Below, in pieces: positions 7,842-16,385 of a stretch of DNA of 64,000 nt. The notes below the pieces were generated by a model that saw nothing but the letters and a program-made list of their open reading frames with translations, did not search any database and was not told where the DNA came from. The stretch comes from JAGVSZ01 sp035456405 (GTDB taxonomy: Bacteria > Pseudomonadota > Gammaproteobacteria > Burkholderiales > SG8-39), in the NCBI GenBank assembly GCA_035456405.1, contig DATIDG010000084.1:1-64000 (forward strand), in the 5' to 3' direction. The stretch's first letter is position 1. The number at the start of each line of letters is the position of its first letter. The translations under genes and the position numbers were made by a program.

Positions 7842-8996
7842 ATGATCCACCGCACCATGCTGCTCGCGGCCGCGGTCGCCGCGCTGGCCGTGCCCGCCGC
7901 GCACGCCCAGATCAAGGTCGGCGTCACGCTGTCGGCGACCGGCCCGGCCGCCTCGCTCGGCATCCCAGAGCGCAACACGTTCCAGCTCCTGCCGAAGGAG
8001 ATCGCCGGCCAGAGGGTCGAGTACATCGTGCTCGACGACGGCTCCGACACGACGCGCGCCCGCCAGAACACCGAGAAGCTCGTGAACGAGGACAAGGTCG
8101 ACGTGATCATCGGCTCGACCACGACGCCGAACTCGCTCGCGATGATCGAGGTCGCCGCGCGCTCGCAGACGCCCAAGATCAGCATGGCCGCATCGGCCCG
8201 CATCATCGAGCCGGTCGACAAGGACCGCTACTGGGTCTTCAAGACCCCGCAGACCGACGCCCTCATGGCGAACGCGATCACGAGCCACATGAGCGGGGCC
8301 GGCATCAAGACCGTCGCGTACATCGGGTTCAACGACGCGTACGGCGAGGGCTGGTGGAACGAGTTCTCGAAGCTCGCCGAGGCGCGCAAGCTGAAGGTGG
8401 TGGCGAACGAGCGCTACAGCCGCACCGACACCTCCGTCACCGGCCAGATCCTGAAGATCATGTCGGCGAACCCCGACGCGATCCTGATCGGCGCTTCCGG
8501 CACGCCGGCGGTGCTTCCGCAGGCGACGCTCAAGGAACGGGGCTACAAGGGCAAGATCTACCAGACGCACGGCGTCGCGAACGCCGACTTCCTGCGCGTC
8601 GGGGCGAAGAACGTTGAAGGGACGCTGCTGCCCGCGGGCCCGGTGCTGGTCGCCGAGCAGCTGCCCGACTCCAACCCGATGAAGAAGATCGGCATCGACT
8701 ACAAGAAGGCCTACGAGGGTGCGCACGGCGCAGGGAGCCTTTCGACGTTCGGCGCGCATGCTTGGGACGCGGTGCTGCTCTTACAGCGCGCCGTGCCGGG
8801 CGCCGTGAAGAAGGCGAAGCCCGGCACGCCGGAATTCCGCAAGGCGCTGCGCGACGAGCTGGAGAGCGTCAAGAACCTCGTCGCGGCGCACGGCACGTTC
8901 AACATGAGCCCGCAGGATCACCTCGGTCTCGACCAGCGCGCCGCCGTCATGGTGATCGTGCAGGACGGCAAGTGGAAGCTGCTGCCGCAGCAGTAA
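7842..8996 (+). CDS. Branched-chain amino acid-type ABC transporter substrate-binding protein
   Basis: Periplasmic binding protein of 384 residues (LivK/leucine-binding fold), with a signal peptide ending AVPAAHAQIKVG. The core shows IGSTTTPNSLAM and GFNDAYGEGW. It starts at ATG 7842 after GAGGAG and heads a transporter operon with LivH, LivM-LivG and LivF, divergent from paaG-paaK. The placement suggests uptake of phenylacetate or another aromatic acid rather than leucine; this is inference from context. The 240-bp divergent region with paaG contains TTGATCTCGATTAA (7730-7743), a weak FNR-like palindrome. Confidence 0.88.
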   Translation: MIHRTMLLAAAVAALAVPAAHAQIKVGVTLSATGPAASLGIPERNTFQLLPKEIAGQRVEYIVLDDGSDTTRARQNTEKLVNEDKVDVIIGSTTTPNSLAMIEVAARSQTPKISMAASARIIEPVDKDRYWVFKTPQTDALMANAITSHMSGAGIKTVAYIGFNDAYGEGWWNEFSKLAEARKLKVVANERYSRTDTSVTGQILKIMSANPDAILIGASGTPAVLPQATLKERGYKGKIYQTHGVANADFLRVGAKNVEGTLLPAGPVLVAEQLPDSNPMKKIGIDYKKAYEGAHGAGSLSTFGAHAWDAVLLLQRAVPGAVKKAKPGTPEFRKALRDELESVKNLVAAHGTFNMSPQDHLGLDQRAAVMVIVQDGKWKLLPQQ

Positions 8997-9024
8997 GCGC
9001 GTTGCCCGATCGCGGCTAGAATCC

Positions 9025-9055
9025 GAGGGCCGGGAGGCTCCGCCTCCCGGCCCTC
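9025..9055 (+). promoter_or_regulatory. Intercistronic 13-bp hairpin
   Basis: Perfect 13-bp arms (9025-9037 and 9043-9055) around a 5-base loop lie between the binding-protein gene and livH. There is no T-run. Such structures between a binding protein and its permeases often stabilise the upstream message so that the binding protein is made in excess. Confidence 0.6.
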
Positions 9056-9115
9056 GTCGCATGGGAAGGAGGAGGGGAGGGCCGCGGCGCGCGCGCCGCG
9101 CGCCGCCCTGCGTCG

Positions 9116-10159
9116 ATGAACCTCGATATCGCGCTGCTGCTCGCGCAGGACGGCCTAACGAACGGCGCGATCTACGCGCTTCTCGCGCTCGCGCTCGTCC
9201 TCGTCTTCGCCGTCACGCGCGTGATCTTCGTCCCGCAGGGCGAGTTCGTCGCGTACGGCGCGCTGACGCTCGCCAGTCTCCAGCTCGGGAAGGTGCCCGG
9301 TACGGCGTGGCTCCTCGTCTGCGCCGGGATTGTCATCGCGCTCATCGACGGCTTCATCGCGCTACGCGAGCGGAAGCCGCACCGCCTGCCCCGGATCCTG
9401 CTCGAGAACCTGGCGTTCCCGGTGGCGCTCGCCGGGCTCACGTGGTGGCTCGCGCCGCAGAAGCCTGCGCTCTGGGTCCAGGTGGCGCTCGCGCTGGCGC
9501 TCGTCGTGCCGCTTGGCCCGATGCTCTATCGCCTCGCGTTCCAGCCGCTGCAGAGCGCGAGCGTCCTGGTCCTCCTCATCGTCGCGGTCGCGGTGCACTT
9601 CGCGCTCACCGGGCTCGGGCTGGTGTTCTTCGGCGCTGAGGGCTCGCGCACGCCGGCCTTCAGCGACGCGCGCTTCGACGTCGGCGCGATGAGCGTCTCG
9701 GGGCAGAGCCTGTTCGTCATCGGGGGGTCGGTCGTGTTGATCATCGCGCTGTACCTCTTCTTCGAGAAGACGGTGTACGGCAAGTCGCTCCGCGCCACCG
9801 CGGTCAACCGCCTCGGGGCGCGGCTGGTCGGCATCAGCGCCACGCTGGCCGGGCGGCTCACCTTCACGCTCGCGGCCGCGATCGGCGCGGTGTCGGGGAT
9901 CCTCGTCGCGCCGATCACCACGATCTACTACGACTCGGGCTTCCTCGTCGGGCTGAAGGGCTTCGTCGCGGCGATCATCGGCGGCATGGTGTCGTACCCG
10001 CTCGCGGCGGTCGGCGCGGTGCTGGTGGGGCTGCTCGAGTCGTTCTCGTCGTTCTGGGCGAGCGCGTTCAAGGAGGTGATCGTCTTCACGCTGATCATCC
10101 CGGTGCTGTTGTGGCGGAGCCTGCGCACCCACCACCTCGAGGAGGAGGAGGACGAGTGA
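9116..10159 (+). CDS. livH: Branched-chain amino acid-type ABC transporter permease (LivH)
   Basis: Integral membrane subunit of 347 residues with about eight to nine hydrophobic segments. It has the LivH features LTNGAIYALLALALVLVFAVTRVIFVP-like start (first 40 residues), RLGARLVGIS near residue 235 and GLKGFVAAIIGGM near 280. Its stop overlaps the GTG of the next gene (GTGA at 10156-10159), indicating coupled translation. No strong ribosome site directly precedes ATG 9116, though GGAGGAGGGGAGG lies about 40 bp upstream. It forms the channel with the permease half of the fused downstream gene. Confidence 0.88.
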   Translation: MNLDIALLLAQDGLTNGAIYALLALALVLVFAVTRVIFVPQGEFVAYGALTLASLQLGKVPGTAWLLVCAGIVIALIDGFIALRERKPHRLPRILLENLAFPVALAGLTWWLAPQKPALWVQVALALALVVPLGPMLYRLAFQPLQSASVLVLLIVAVAVHFALTGLGLVFFGAEGSRTPAFSDARFDVGAMSVSGQSLFVIGGSVVLIIALYLFFEKTVYGKSLRATAVNRLGARLVGISATLAGRLTFTLAAAIGAVSGILVAPITTIYYDSGFLVGLKGFVAAIIGGMVSYPLAAVGAVLVGLLESFSSFWASAFKEVIVFTLIIPVLLWRSLRTHHLEEEEDE

Positions 10160-11919
10160 GCAGGTCGCGCATTTTGTTCGCCGCCTTCCTCGCCGCGCTC
10201 GCGCTCGGGCCGGCGTTCCTGCCCGAGTTCTACGTCACCCTGCTGAACTACATCGGCCTGTACAGCCTCGTCGCGCTCGGGCTGGTGCTGCTGACCGGCG
10301 TCGGGGGGCTGACCTCGTTCGGGCAGGCGGCGTTCGTCGGTTTGGGCGCCTATGCCACGGCATACCTCACTGTGGCCCACGGGGTCTCGCCGTGGCTCAC
10401 GCTCTTCATCGGATTCGCGCTGACCGGCACGGTCGCGCTCCTGCTCGGCGCGATCACGCTGCGCCTGTCGGGGCACTATCTCCCGCTCGGCACGATCGCT
10501 TGGGGCATTAGCCTCTACTACCTCTTCGGAAATCTCGAGTTCCTCGGCGGTCAGACGGGCATGACCGGGGTGCCCGGGCTCTCGATCTTCGGCTTCGCGC
10601 TCGACACCGGCCGGAAGTACTACTACCTCGTCTGGGTCCTGGTGATCGCGGCGGTCTTCTCGATCCAGAACCTGCTGAACTCGCGCCCGGGTCGCGCGAT
10701 CCGCAGCTTGCGCGGCGGGGGCGTAATGGCCGAGTCGTTCGGCGTGGACACCGCGGGGCTCAAGATCATCATCTTCGTGTACGCCGCGCTCCTCGCGAGT
10801 CTTTCGGGGTGGCTGTACGCGCACCTCCTCCGGTTCGTAAACCCGACGCCGTTCTCCATCAACATCGGCATCGAGTACCTATTCATGGTCGTCATCGGCG
10901 GCGCGCGGTTCGTGTGGGGCGCGGTGGTCGGGGCGGGCCTGCTCGCCGTGCTGAAGGAATGGCTGCAGGGCATCCTGCCGAAGATCGTCGGCCAGGCCGG
11001 CGAGTTCGAGACCATCGTGCTCGGCATCCTGCTCGTGCTCCTGCTCCAGCGCGCGCGCGAGGGGCTGATGCCGTTCTTCCAGCGCTGGTTCCCGCAGTCG
11101 CGCTGGGTGGAGGCGCCGCAGTCGGCGCCGGCGCTGCCGCAGCGGGAGCGGCCGCGGCCGGGCGAGCAGATCCTGGAGGCGCGGGCCGCGCGCAAGCAGT
11201 TCGGCGGCCTCGTCGCGGTGAACGACCTGTCATTCGAGATGGCGAGTGGCGAGATCCTCGGGCTGATCGGCCCGAACGGCGCCGGCAAGTCGACGATGTT
11301 CAACCTCATCACCGGCGTGCTGCCGCTGTCCGGCGGCGAGATCCACTTCCGCGGCGAGCGCATTGACCGGCTGCCGTCGCGGCAGATCGTCCGGCGCGGC
11401 ATCGCGCGCACGTTCCAGCACGTACACATCCGTCCCACGATGTCGGTGGTCGAGAACGTCGCAATCGGCGCTCACCTGCGCGGGCAGAGGGGCGTGGTCG
11501 CGGCCGCGCTGCACAGGGAGCGGGCGGAGGAGGCAACGCTGCTCCACGAGGCGCGCAAGCAGCTCGAGCGCGTGGGCCTCGTCGAGCATCTCTACGACCA
11601 GGCGGGGAGCCTCGCGCTCGGCCAGCAGCGCATTCTGGAGATCGCGCGCGCGCTCTGCGCCGACCCGGTGCTCCTCCTTCTCGACGAGCCGGCTGCCGGC
11701 CTGCGCTACCGCGAGAAGGAGGCGCTCACCGATCTCCTGCGCCGGCTGAAGGGGGAGGGCATGAGCGTGCTGCTCGTCGAGCACGACATGGACTTCGTGA
11801 TGAACCTGGTGGACCGGCTCGTCGTGATGGACTTCGGCGAGAGGATCGCCGCGGGCCTGCCGCGCGAGATCCAGACCAACCCGATGGTGCTCGAGGCGTA
11901 CCTGGGAGGCGTCGAGTGA
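10156..11919 (+). CDS. Fused ABC permease-ATPase (LivM-LivG)
   Basis: One polypeptide of 587 residues joining two usual subunits. Residues ~1-315 are a LivM-type permease (GVGGLTSFGQAAFVGLGAY, then several membrane spans); residues ~335-587 are a LivG-type ATPase with Walker A GPNGAGKST, Q-loop region, signature LALGQQ, Walker B LLLLDEPAAGL and the switch His in VEHDMDF. A proline- and arginine-rich linker (~320-340) joins them. The GTG start overlaps the livH stop, and the stop overlaps livF. No frameshift is needed for the fusion. It sends the energy-coupling domain directly to its own permease half. Confidence 0.9.
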   Translation: MSRSRILFAAFLAALALGPAFLPEFYVTLLNYIGLYSLVALGLVLLTGVGGLTSFGQAAFVGLGAYATAYLTVAHGVSPWLTLFIGFALTGTVALLLGAITLRLSGHYLPLGTIAWGISLYYLFGNLEFLGGQTGMTGVPGLSIFGFALDTGRKYYYLVWVLVIAAVFSIQNLLNSRPGRAIRSLRGGGVMAESFGVDTAGLKIIIFVYAALLASLSGWLYAHLLRFVNPTPFSINIGIEYLFMVVIGGARFVWGAVVGAGLLAVLKEWLQGILPKIVGQAGEFETIVLGILLVLLLQRAREGLMPFFQRWFPQSRWVEAPQSAPALPQRERPRPGEQILEARAARKQFGGLVAVNDLSFEMASGEILGLIGPNGAGKSTMFNLITGVLPLSGGEIHFRGERIDRLPSRQIVRRGIARTFQHVHIRPTMSVVENVAIGAHLRGQRGVVAAALHRERAEEATLLHEARKQLERVGLVEHLYDQAGSLALGQQRILEIARALCADPVLLLLDEPAAGLRYREKEALTDLLRRLKGEGMSVLLVEHDMDFVMNLVDRLVVMDFGERIAAGLPREIQTNPMVLEAYLGGVE

Positions 11920-12674
11920 TGTCAGATCGAACGGCCGATTCCGCAGGCATGGCGCTGGAAGTCCGGGAGCTCTCGGTCGCCTACGGGAAGGTCGAGGCGC
12001 TGCATCACGCCAGCCTGAAGGTGCCGGCCGGGTCGATCGTCACGGTGATCGGGCCGAACGGCGCGGGGAAGACGACGATGCTCAACGCGGTGATGGGCCT
12101 GCTGCCCGCGCGCGGCGAGGTGCACTACGAGGGCACGCCGATCGCGAAGGTCGAGGTGGAGGCACGCGTCGCGCACGGCCTGTGCCTGGTGCCCGAGCGC
12201 CGCGAGCTCTTCGCCGAGATGACCGTCGCGGACAACCTGACGCTCGGCGCGTTTCCGCGCCACCGGCGGCGTGAGCGCGGCATCGGCGCGGACCTAGAGG
12301 CGGTGTACACGCGCTTCCCGCGGCTGCGCGAGCGCAGCGAGCAGCTCGCCGGCACGCTGTCGGGCGGCGAGCGCCAGATGCTCGCGCTCGGTCGCGCCTT
12401 GATGGCGAGGCCGCGCGTGCTGATGCTCGACGAGCCGAGCCTCGGGCTCGCCCCGCTGATCGTGCGCGAGATCTTCCGTATCATCGCCGACCTGCGCAGG
12501 ACGGGCGTGTCGATCCTGCTCGTCGAGCAGAACGCGCGTGCCGCGCTCCAGGTCGCGGACTACGCGTACGTCCTCGAGACGGGCGAGATCGTCCTGGAGG
12601 GGCCGGCGAAAGCGCTCGCGACGAACCCGAGGGTCGTCGAGACCTATCTCGGGCTCTTGGCGAAGCCGGTCTAG
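11916..12674 (+). CDS. livF: Branched-chain amino acid-type ABC transporter ATP-binding protein (LivF)
   Basis: Cytoplasmic ATPase of about 252 residues: Walker A GPNGAGKTT, signature LSGGERQ, Walker B VLMLDEPSLGL, switch VEQNARAALQ. It pairs with the ATPase half of the fused protein as the second nucleotide-binding domain. Translation may start at GTG 11916 or ATG 11919; both overlap the stop codon of the fused gene, and GGGAGG lies 6-9 bp upstream. It is the last gene of the importer operon. Confidence 0.9.
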   Translation: MMSDRTADSAGMALEVRELSVAYGKVEALHHASLKVPAGSIVTVIGPNGAGKTTMLNAVMGLLPARGEVHYEGTPIAKVEVEARVAHGLCLVPERRELFAEMTVADNLTLGAFPRHRRRERGIGADLEAVYTRFPRLRERSEQLAGTLSGGERQMLALGRALMARPRVLMLDEPSLGLAPLIVREIFRIIADLRRTGVSILLVEQNARAALQVADYAYVLETGEIVLEGPAKALATNPRVVETYLGLLAKPV

Positions 12675-12701
12675 AAGGCGCGCGCCGGAACGCCGCTGCA
12701 C

Positions 12702-13496
12702 ATGCCGCCGCTCGCCGACTCGCCGTCGCCCGGGCTGACGCCCGCCCCGGTGCGCGGCGTGCCGGTGGGTGCGCCGTTCCGCTGGCTCGCCCTCGGCTGG
12801 CGCGATCTCACGCGCGCGCCGGGCGCCAGCCTCTTCCACGGCCTGCTCGTCGCGCTCGGCGGGCTCGCGATCCTCGCCGTCACCGCGCGCTTCTGGTACC
12901 TGCTGCCTGGCGCGGTCTCCGGTTTCCTGCTGGTCGGCCCGATCCTCGCGACCGGGCTCTACGAGCTCAGCCGGCGCCTGGAGCGAGGCGAGCGCGCGAC
13001 GCTGATCGATGCGGCCGATGCATGGCGCCGCGCCACGCGCCCGCTCGTGTGGCTCGGGCTCGTCCTGGTGCTCGCGGGGACGCTCTGGGTGCTCGTGTCG
13101 GCCGTGCTCTTCGCGCTCTTCGTGAAGGCGCCGATCACCGGCGTCGAGAGCGTGCTGCGCCACGTGATCCTCTCGGAGGGCTCCAACCTGTTCCCGGTCT
13201 GGATCACCCTCGGGGGGATCGGCGCTGCGCTGGTGTTCGCGGTGACGGTGGTGTCCGCGCCGCTGCTCCTCGACCGCGATGTCGACATGCTGAGCGCGAT
13301 CGTGACGAGCGTGCGCGCCGTCGGCCAGAACCCGCTCGCGATGGCCCTCTGGGCCACGATCATCATGGTCGCGACCGGCCTGTCGCTCGCGACCCTCATG
13401 CTCGGCTTCGTGATCGCGATCCCGATCATCGGCCACGCGACGTGGCACGCCTATCGCGACGTGGTCGACGCCGCGCAGCTTCCGCCGCGCGCCTGA
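12702..13496 (+). CDS. DUF2189 family membrane protein
   Basis: Protein of 264 residues with a proline-rich start and about six predicted membrane segments. The recurrent pattern of GWRDLTRAPGASLFHGLL, a LVGPILATGLYELSRRLERGE segment and the terminal IGHATWHAYRDVV is that of DUF2189, a family described as integral membrane proteins of unknown function and common in proteobacteria. It follows livF by 27 bp on the same strand but is unlikely to be part of the importer. Upstream purine-rich signal is weak. Confidence 0.8.
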   Translation: MPPLADSPSPGLTPAPVRGVPVGAPFRWLALGWRDLTRAPGASLFHGLLVALGGLAILAVTARFWYLLPGAVSGFLLVGPILATGLYELSRRLERGERATLIDAADAWRRATRPLVWLGLVLVLAGTLWVLVSAVLFALFVKAPITGVESVLRHVILSEGSNLFPVWITLGGIGAALVFAVTVVSAPLLLDRDVDMLSAIVTSVRAVGQNPLAMALWATIIMVATGLSLATLMLGFVIAIPIIGHATWHAYRDVVDAAQLPPRA

Positions 13497-13511
13497 GCGC
13501 GGCACCTTGAA

Positions 13512-13727
13512 ATGTTCGGCTTCACCGAAGAGCAGATCGCCGAGTTCGGACTCACGTTCGGACTCGGCGCGTTCATGCTCTTCATGCTGTTCATCATCTG
13601 GGACCTCGCGAAGCAGTCCCAGGCCGGGCGGTTCGGCACGTTCGTGCTGTTCTTCGTGCTCGCGTTCGGGATCCTCGGCTTCCTCGCGAAGCAGGTCATT
13701 TCATGGGTAGTGAGCTGGCTACAGTGA
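13512..13727 (+). CDS. DUF2788 family small membrane protein
   Basis: A 71-residue protein with two membrane helices (about residues 14-33 and 42-65) and the conserved core FIIWDLAKQSQAGRFGT between them, characteristic of DUF2788. It sits 15 bp after the DUF2189 gene and ends 6 bp before the convergent VOC gene, with no terminator between them. Function unknown. Confidence 0.8.
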   Translation: MFGFTEEQIAEFGLTFGLGAFMLFMLFIIWDLAKQSQAGRFGTFVLFFVLAFGILGFLAKQVISWVVSWLQ

Positions 13728-13733
13728 GGCGGG

Positions 13734-14207
13734 CTATTTCTTTCCTTCCTTCTTGAACATCGCCTGCGCCCGCCGGTCGATCTCTTCCGGCGCAAGGTCC
13801 TCCTTGTGCGTCGCCAGGTGCCACACGTGCCCGAAGGGGTCGCGCAGCGTGCCGCTGCGGTCGCCGTAGAACTGGTCCTGCACCGGCCGGACCGGCCTCG
13901 CGCCCGCCTCCGTAGCCTTGCGGAAGCTCGCGTCGACGTCCTTGACGTAGAGGTGGAGGCTCACCGCCGCCCCGCCGTACGTTTCCGGGCTGCGGAAGTC
14001 CATCTCGGGATGCTCGTCGGCGAGCATGATCACCGAGTCGCCGATCTCCAACTCGGCGTGCCCCACCTTGCCGTCGGGCGCGGTGAGGCGCATGCGCTCC
14101 TTCGCGCCGAACGCACGGCGGTAGAACTCGATCGCGTCGGCGGCCTGCTTGACGGCCAGGTACGGTGTCACGGAATGGTAACCATCGGGAATGGGCTTGA
14201 CGGGCAT
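13734..14207 (-). CDS. VOC family (PhnB/glyoxalase-like) protein
   Basis: A 157-residue protein of the vicinal-oxygen-chelate fold. Paired beta-alpha-beta modules are visible (YLAVKQAADAIEFYRRAFGA, then LYVKDVDASFRKATEAGA), with a terminal DPFGHVWHLATH strand and a KxGK tail. It resembles the PhnB-like group annotated as glyoxalase/bleomycin-resistance proteins; the substrate cannot be assigned. ATG 14207 has AGGAG nine bases upstream; longer frames show no similarity. Confidence 0.8.
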   Translation of the reverse strand: MPVKPIPDGYHSVTPYLAVKQAADAIEFYRRAFGAKERMRLTAPDGKVGHAELEIGDSVIMLADEHPEMDFRSPETYGGAAVSLHLYVKDVDASFRKATEAGARPVRPVQDQFYGDRSGTLRDPFGHVWHLATHKEDLAPEEIDRRAQAMFKKEGKK

Positions 14208-14356
14208 GCGTAGGATCTCCTGGTTCAGCGCGACGGTGCGCGATGGAAATGCGGGTGCCCGCTCGCATACACGCACGCGTCGGGTCCCGACGACAAGGGT
14301 GGTTTGTCGACCCCTGTCGTCAGGACAGCCGCGGCGCGGATTGGTTCGGGGCGTTT

Positions 14357-14995
14357 TTAGGCGTCTTTCGCGCCGCGCACGAGCTCGGCCATGGCTCTGG
14401 AGACGTCGCCGCCTTGCTCGTGCAATCCCGCGACAACGCCCTCGCGATCGCGTGCAGGCCGGTTCTGGCTCACTTTCCACTTGCCGAGCAGCCGGGCGAT
14501 CGGCAGCTCGATCCCGACGATCGCGGTAACCATCTTGTCGACGTAGTCGGCCGGCGCGTCGGTGACCTTCCACCGCACGGTGCGCCCGGCCTCATGCCGG
14601 TCGGTGAGCTTCTCGACAAATGCGCGCAGCCAGGCCGCGTCGTCGATGGCGCGTAGCCGCCCGTAGGCGTGGACCACCGCGTAGTTCCAGGTCGGCACCA
14701 CCTTCCCGCCTTCCTGCTTAGACGCATACCACGACGGCGAGACGTAGGCCTCCGGGCCCTGGAAGATCACGAGCGCATCGGCCTCGCGCGGGGGCTCGCG
14801 CCAGACCGGGTTCGCGCGCGCGACGTGTCCGCGCAGCGTCCCGAACGGCGCGGGGTCGGGATCGATCTCGAACGGAATATGGTTCGCCTCGAGGCCGCTT
14901 GCGGCGAGCGTGACGAGCGTGCCGAGCGGGTGCGCGCGGATCAGCTCGTGCAGGACCTCGATGCGCGTTTCATCGAAGTGCTTCGGCAGGTACAT
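14357..14995 (-). CDS. FMN-binding negative transcriptional regulator, PaiB-like
   Basis: A 212-residue protein with the split-barrel flavin-binding fold of PaiB. It begins MYLPKHFDETR, shows LGTLVTLAASGLEANHIPFE and the signature FQGPEAYVSPSWYASK...VPTWNYAVVHAYG. PaiB of Bacillus is a reported repressor of sporulation and degradative enzymes, but most relatives are probably FMN/heme-type split-barrel proteins of unknown role. It stands alone, 149 bp from the VOC gene on the same strand. Confidence 0.85.
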   Translation of the reverse strand: MYLPKHFDETRIEVLHELIRAHPLGTLVTLAASGLEANHIPFEIDPDPAPFGTLRGHVARANPVWREPPREADALVIFQGPEAYVSPSWYASKQEGGKVVPTWNYAVVHAYGRLRAIDDAAWLRAFVEKLTDRHEAGRTVRWKVTDAPADYVDKMVTAIVGIELPIARLLGKWKVSQNRPARDREGVVAGLHEQGGDVSRAMAELVRGAKDA

Positions 14996-15193
14996 TCGCG
15001 GGCCTCGTGCGCGGGATGCGCCGCCCGCAGTCTACTGGACCGTAGCCCCTGGATCGATGACGGCGGAGAGTCGCGCGGCCGCCCAAGGCGAACAGCGCAA
15101 CGGCAACGACCAATGTGGCTGCAAGATCCGATGTGCCGGCGGTGCGGTGCATTCGACGATTCACATGAGCATGGTCAGTGCGTCCGCGATGAC

Positions 15194-15514
15194 TCAACGG
15201 CGCTTCCCGCCGGTCCGGCGGGGGGCTTGGCGTGGGTGGTCGAAGAGGGCCCGCAATTCGTCCTTTGCGGCCTCGAGCCGGGCGCGCTGCGCCGCGGGAA
15301 GCTGGGTCCCGGCACGGTTGACGTAGAAGTTGAGCATCGACATCGCGGAACGGAAGGGGTCCGTCTTGCGGCGGCGGCTACGCTCCGCGGAGCGCTTCAG
15401 CGATCGAGCAATCTGCCGCGGATCGTCCAATGCGAATACGCCGGGCTCGAGATCGAGCGCGTTGCTCGTCTCGGTCACTCGCTGGGACCACCGTTCCCGC
15501 TTGGCTGGCGGCAT
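15194..15514 (-). CDS. DUF3175 family protein
   Basis: A 106-residue basic, soluble protein matching DUF3175: RWSQRVTETSNALDLEPGVF, DDPRQIARSLKRSAE, and SAMSMLNFYVNRAG. The tail is Arg/Lys-rich (RQAPRRTGGKRR). Proteins of this family are small and uncharacterised. It lies at the edge of the accessory patch; the 198 bp between it and the PaiB-like gene hold nothing recognisable. Confidence 0.75.
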   Translation of the reverse strand: MPPAKRERWSQRVTETSNALDLEPGVFALDDPRQIARSLKRSAERSRRRKTDPFRSAMSMLNFYVNRAGTQLPAAQRARLEAAKDELRALFDHPRQAPRRTGGKRR

Positions 15515-15534
15515 GCCGGTCTCCGGATTGCGCG

Positions 15535-15708
15535 TCAGAAGACGGTGACCAATGCGACGCTCAACCCCGCGTAGATCGCTATCACTATCCAGAAGTACTC
15601 GGGGGAATCCGCCCTCGATACGGTTCGCTCCTTGACGCCGGCCTTTGCGAAGACGTCGCCGATCACGGCTGCGTAGAGGGCATTAAGGCCGACCAGAATG
15701 CCCAGCAT
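15535..15708 (-). CDS. Small two-helix membrane protein
   Basis: A 57-residue protein with an N-terminal hydrophobic helix (MLGILVGLNALYAAVIGDVF) and a second at the C-terminus (YFWIVIAIYAGLSVALVTVF), linked by a short charged loop. No family is recognised. The ATG at 15708 is chosen because the hydrophobic helix begins there; the frame stays open further upstream but becomes low-complexity and polar. It lies in the accessory patch, 20 bp upstream of the DUF3175 gene on the same strand. Confidence 0.45.
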   Translation of the reverse strand: MLGILVGLNALYAAVIGDVFAKAGVKERTVSRADSPEYFWIVIAIYAGLSVALVTVF

Positions 15709-15799
15709 CTTGAATACGACTACTCCTCGCGACGCACGAAATGCTCCATTAGCATCATTATCGGACCGACCGCCAACTCGGACACCTGCGTCAGGTCGA

Positions 15800-15876
15800 G
15801 GTGTCAACTAGATCGGGGCAGTTGCAAGGTCCGCTCGATGGAGGGGTTCACCCTCATACGGCGACGCCCTCCATCG
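15800..15876 (-). repeat. Possible degraded attC and hairpin after the cupin gene
   Basis: Read on the minus strand after the cupin stop, GGTGAACCCCTCCATCGAGC (15853 down to 15834) resembles the left half of attC sites seen in environmental cassettes, but no matching GTTRRRY right end is visible. The same stretch carries a perfect 10-bp inverted repeat (15836-15845 / 15867-15876) next to the cupin stop codon, which could act as a terminator stem. Confidence 0.3.
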
Positions 15877-15879
15877 TCC

Positions 15880-16359
15880 CTAGTAGGGCGTGCCGTCCTT
15901 GTGCACGAACGTCCACTTGCCGTCGACCAGCAGTGCCTGAAGATCGTCGTCCGGGTAGGTGCCTTCGTCGCCCGGGGTGCGATCACCCACCTCCAGGTAG
16001 ACGACCTCTTCCCCTGTTTCGTTGACGAGTCGGTGACCATTGCCCGTCCCGGCCTTGAATCCGGCGCACATGCCCGGCGAGAGCTTGGTCCGTCCTTCAT
16101 CGGTATGTAGCGTAGGATGACCCTGCAGGATGTACACGAACTCGTCTTGTTTCGTGTGAGCATGTCGTAGCGCTGAAGCCGCGTTTGGCGCAAGCCTCGT
16201 AAGGTTCACTCCGAAGTTTGTCAGACCGAATAAGTCCCCAAGCGGGTGCTTTTGCCTTCCCGCCATTCGCGAGGCGAAAGGCTCCGGATAGTTCGAGGGC
16301 TTGACTCTCGCTGGTGCTTGAGCAGCGACAATAGCCACTGGATATGCGCGATCTGCCAT
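15880..16359 (-). CDS. Cupin domain protein (cassette-like cargo)
   Basis: A 159-residue single-domain cupin. The metal-site motif is seen as HAHTKQDEFVYILQGHPTL (first motif with two His and a Glu) and the second motif as GNGHRLVNETGEEVVYLEVG. Such proteins bind a metal or small molecule and may be isomerases, dioxygenases or sensors; no specific function can be given. Start at ATG 16359 (MADRAYPVAI). An attC-like site lies 27 bp upstream on the same strand, so the gene looks like an integron cassette. Confidence 0.75.
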   Translation of the reverse strand: MADRAYPVAIVAAQAPARVKPSNYPEPFASRMAGRQKHPLGDLFGLTNFGVNLTRLAPNAASALRHAHTKQDEFVYILQGHPTLHTDEGRTKLSPGMCAGFKAGTGNGHRLVNETGEEVVYLEVGDRTPGDEGTYPDDDLQALLVDGKWTFVHKDGTPY

Positions 16360-16385
16360 TAGGGTCTCGTGGATTTGTCTATGCG

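Noticed and set aside
5540..8617. A plus-strand open frame of over 1000 codons antisense to paaK and paaG
   Set aside because: The minus-strand products are clear PaaK and PaaG; the antisense frame is Arg/His/Leu-rich, has no domain and is typical of GC-rich codon bias.
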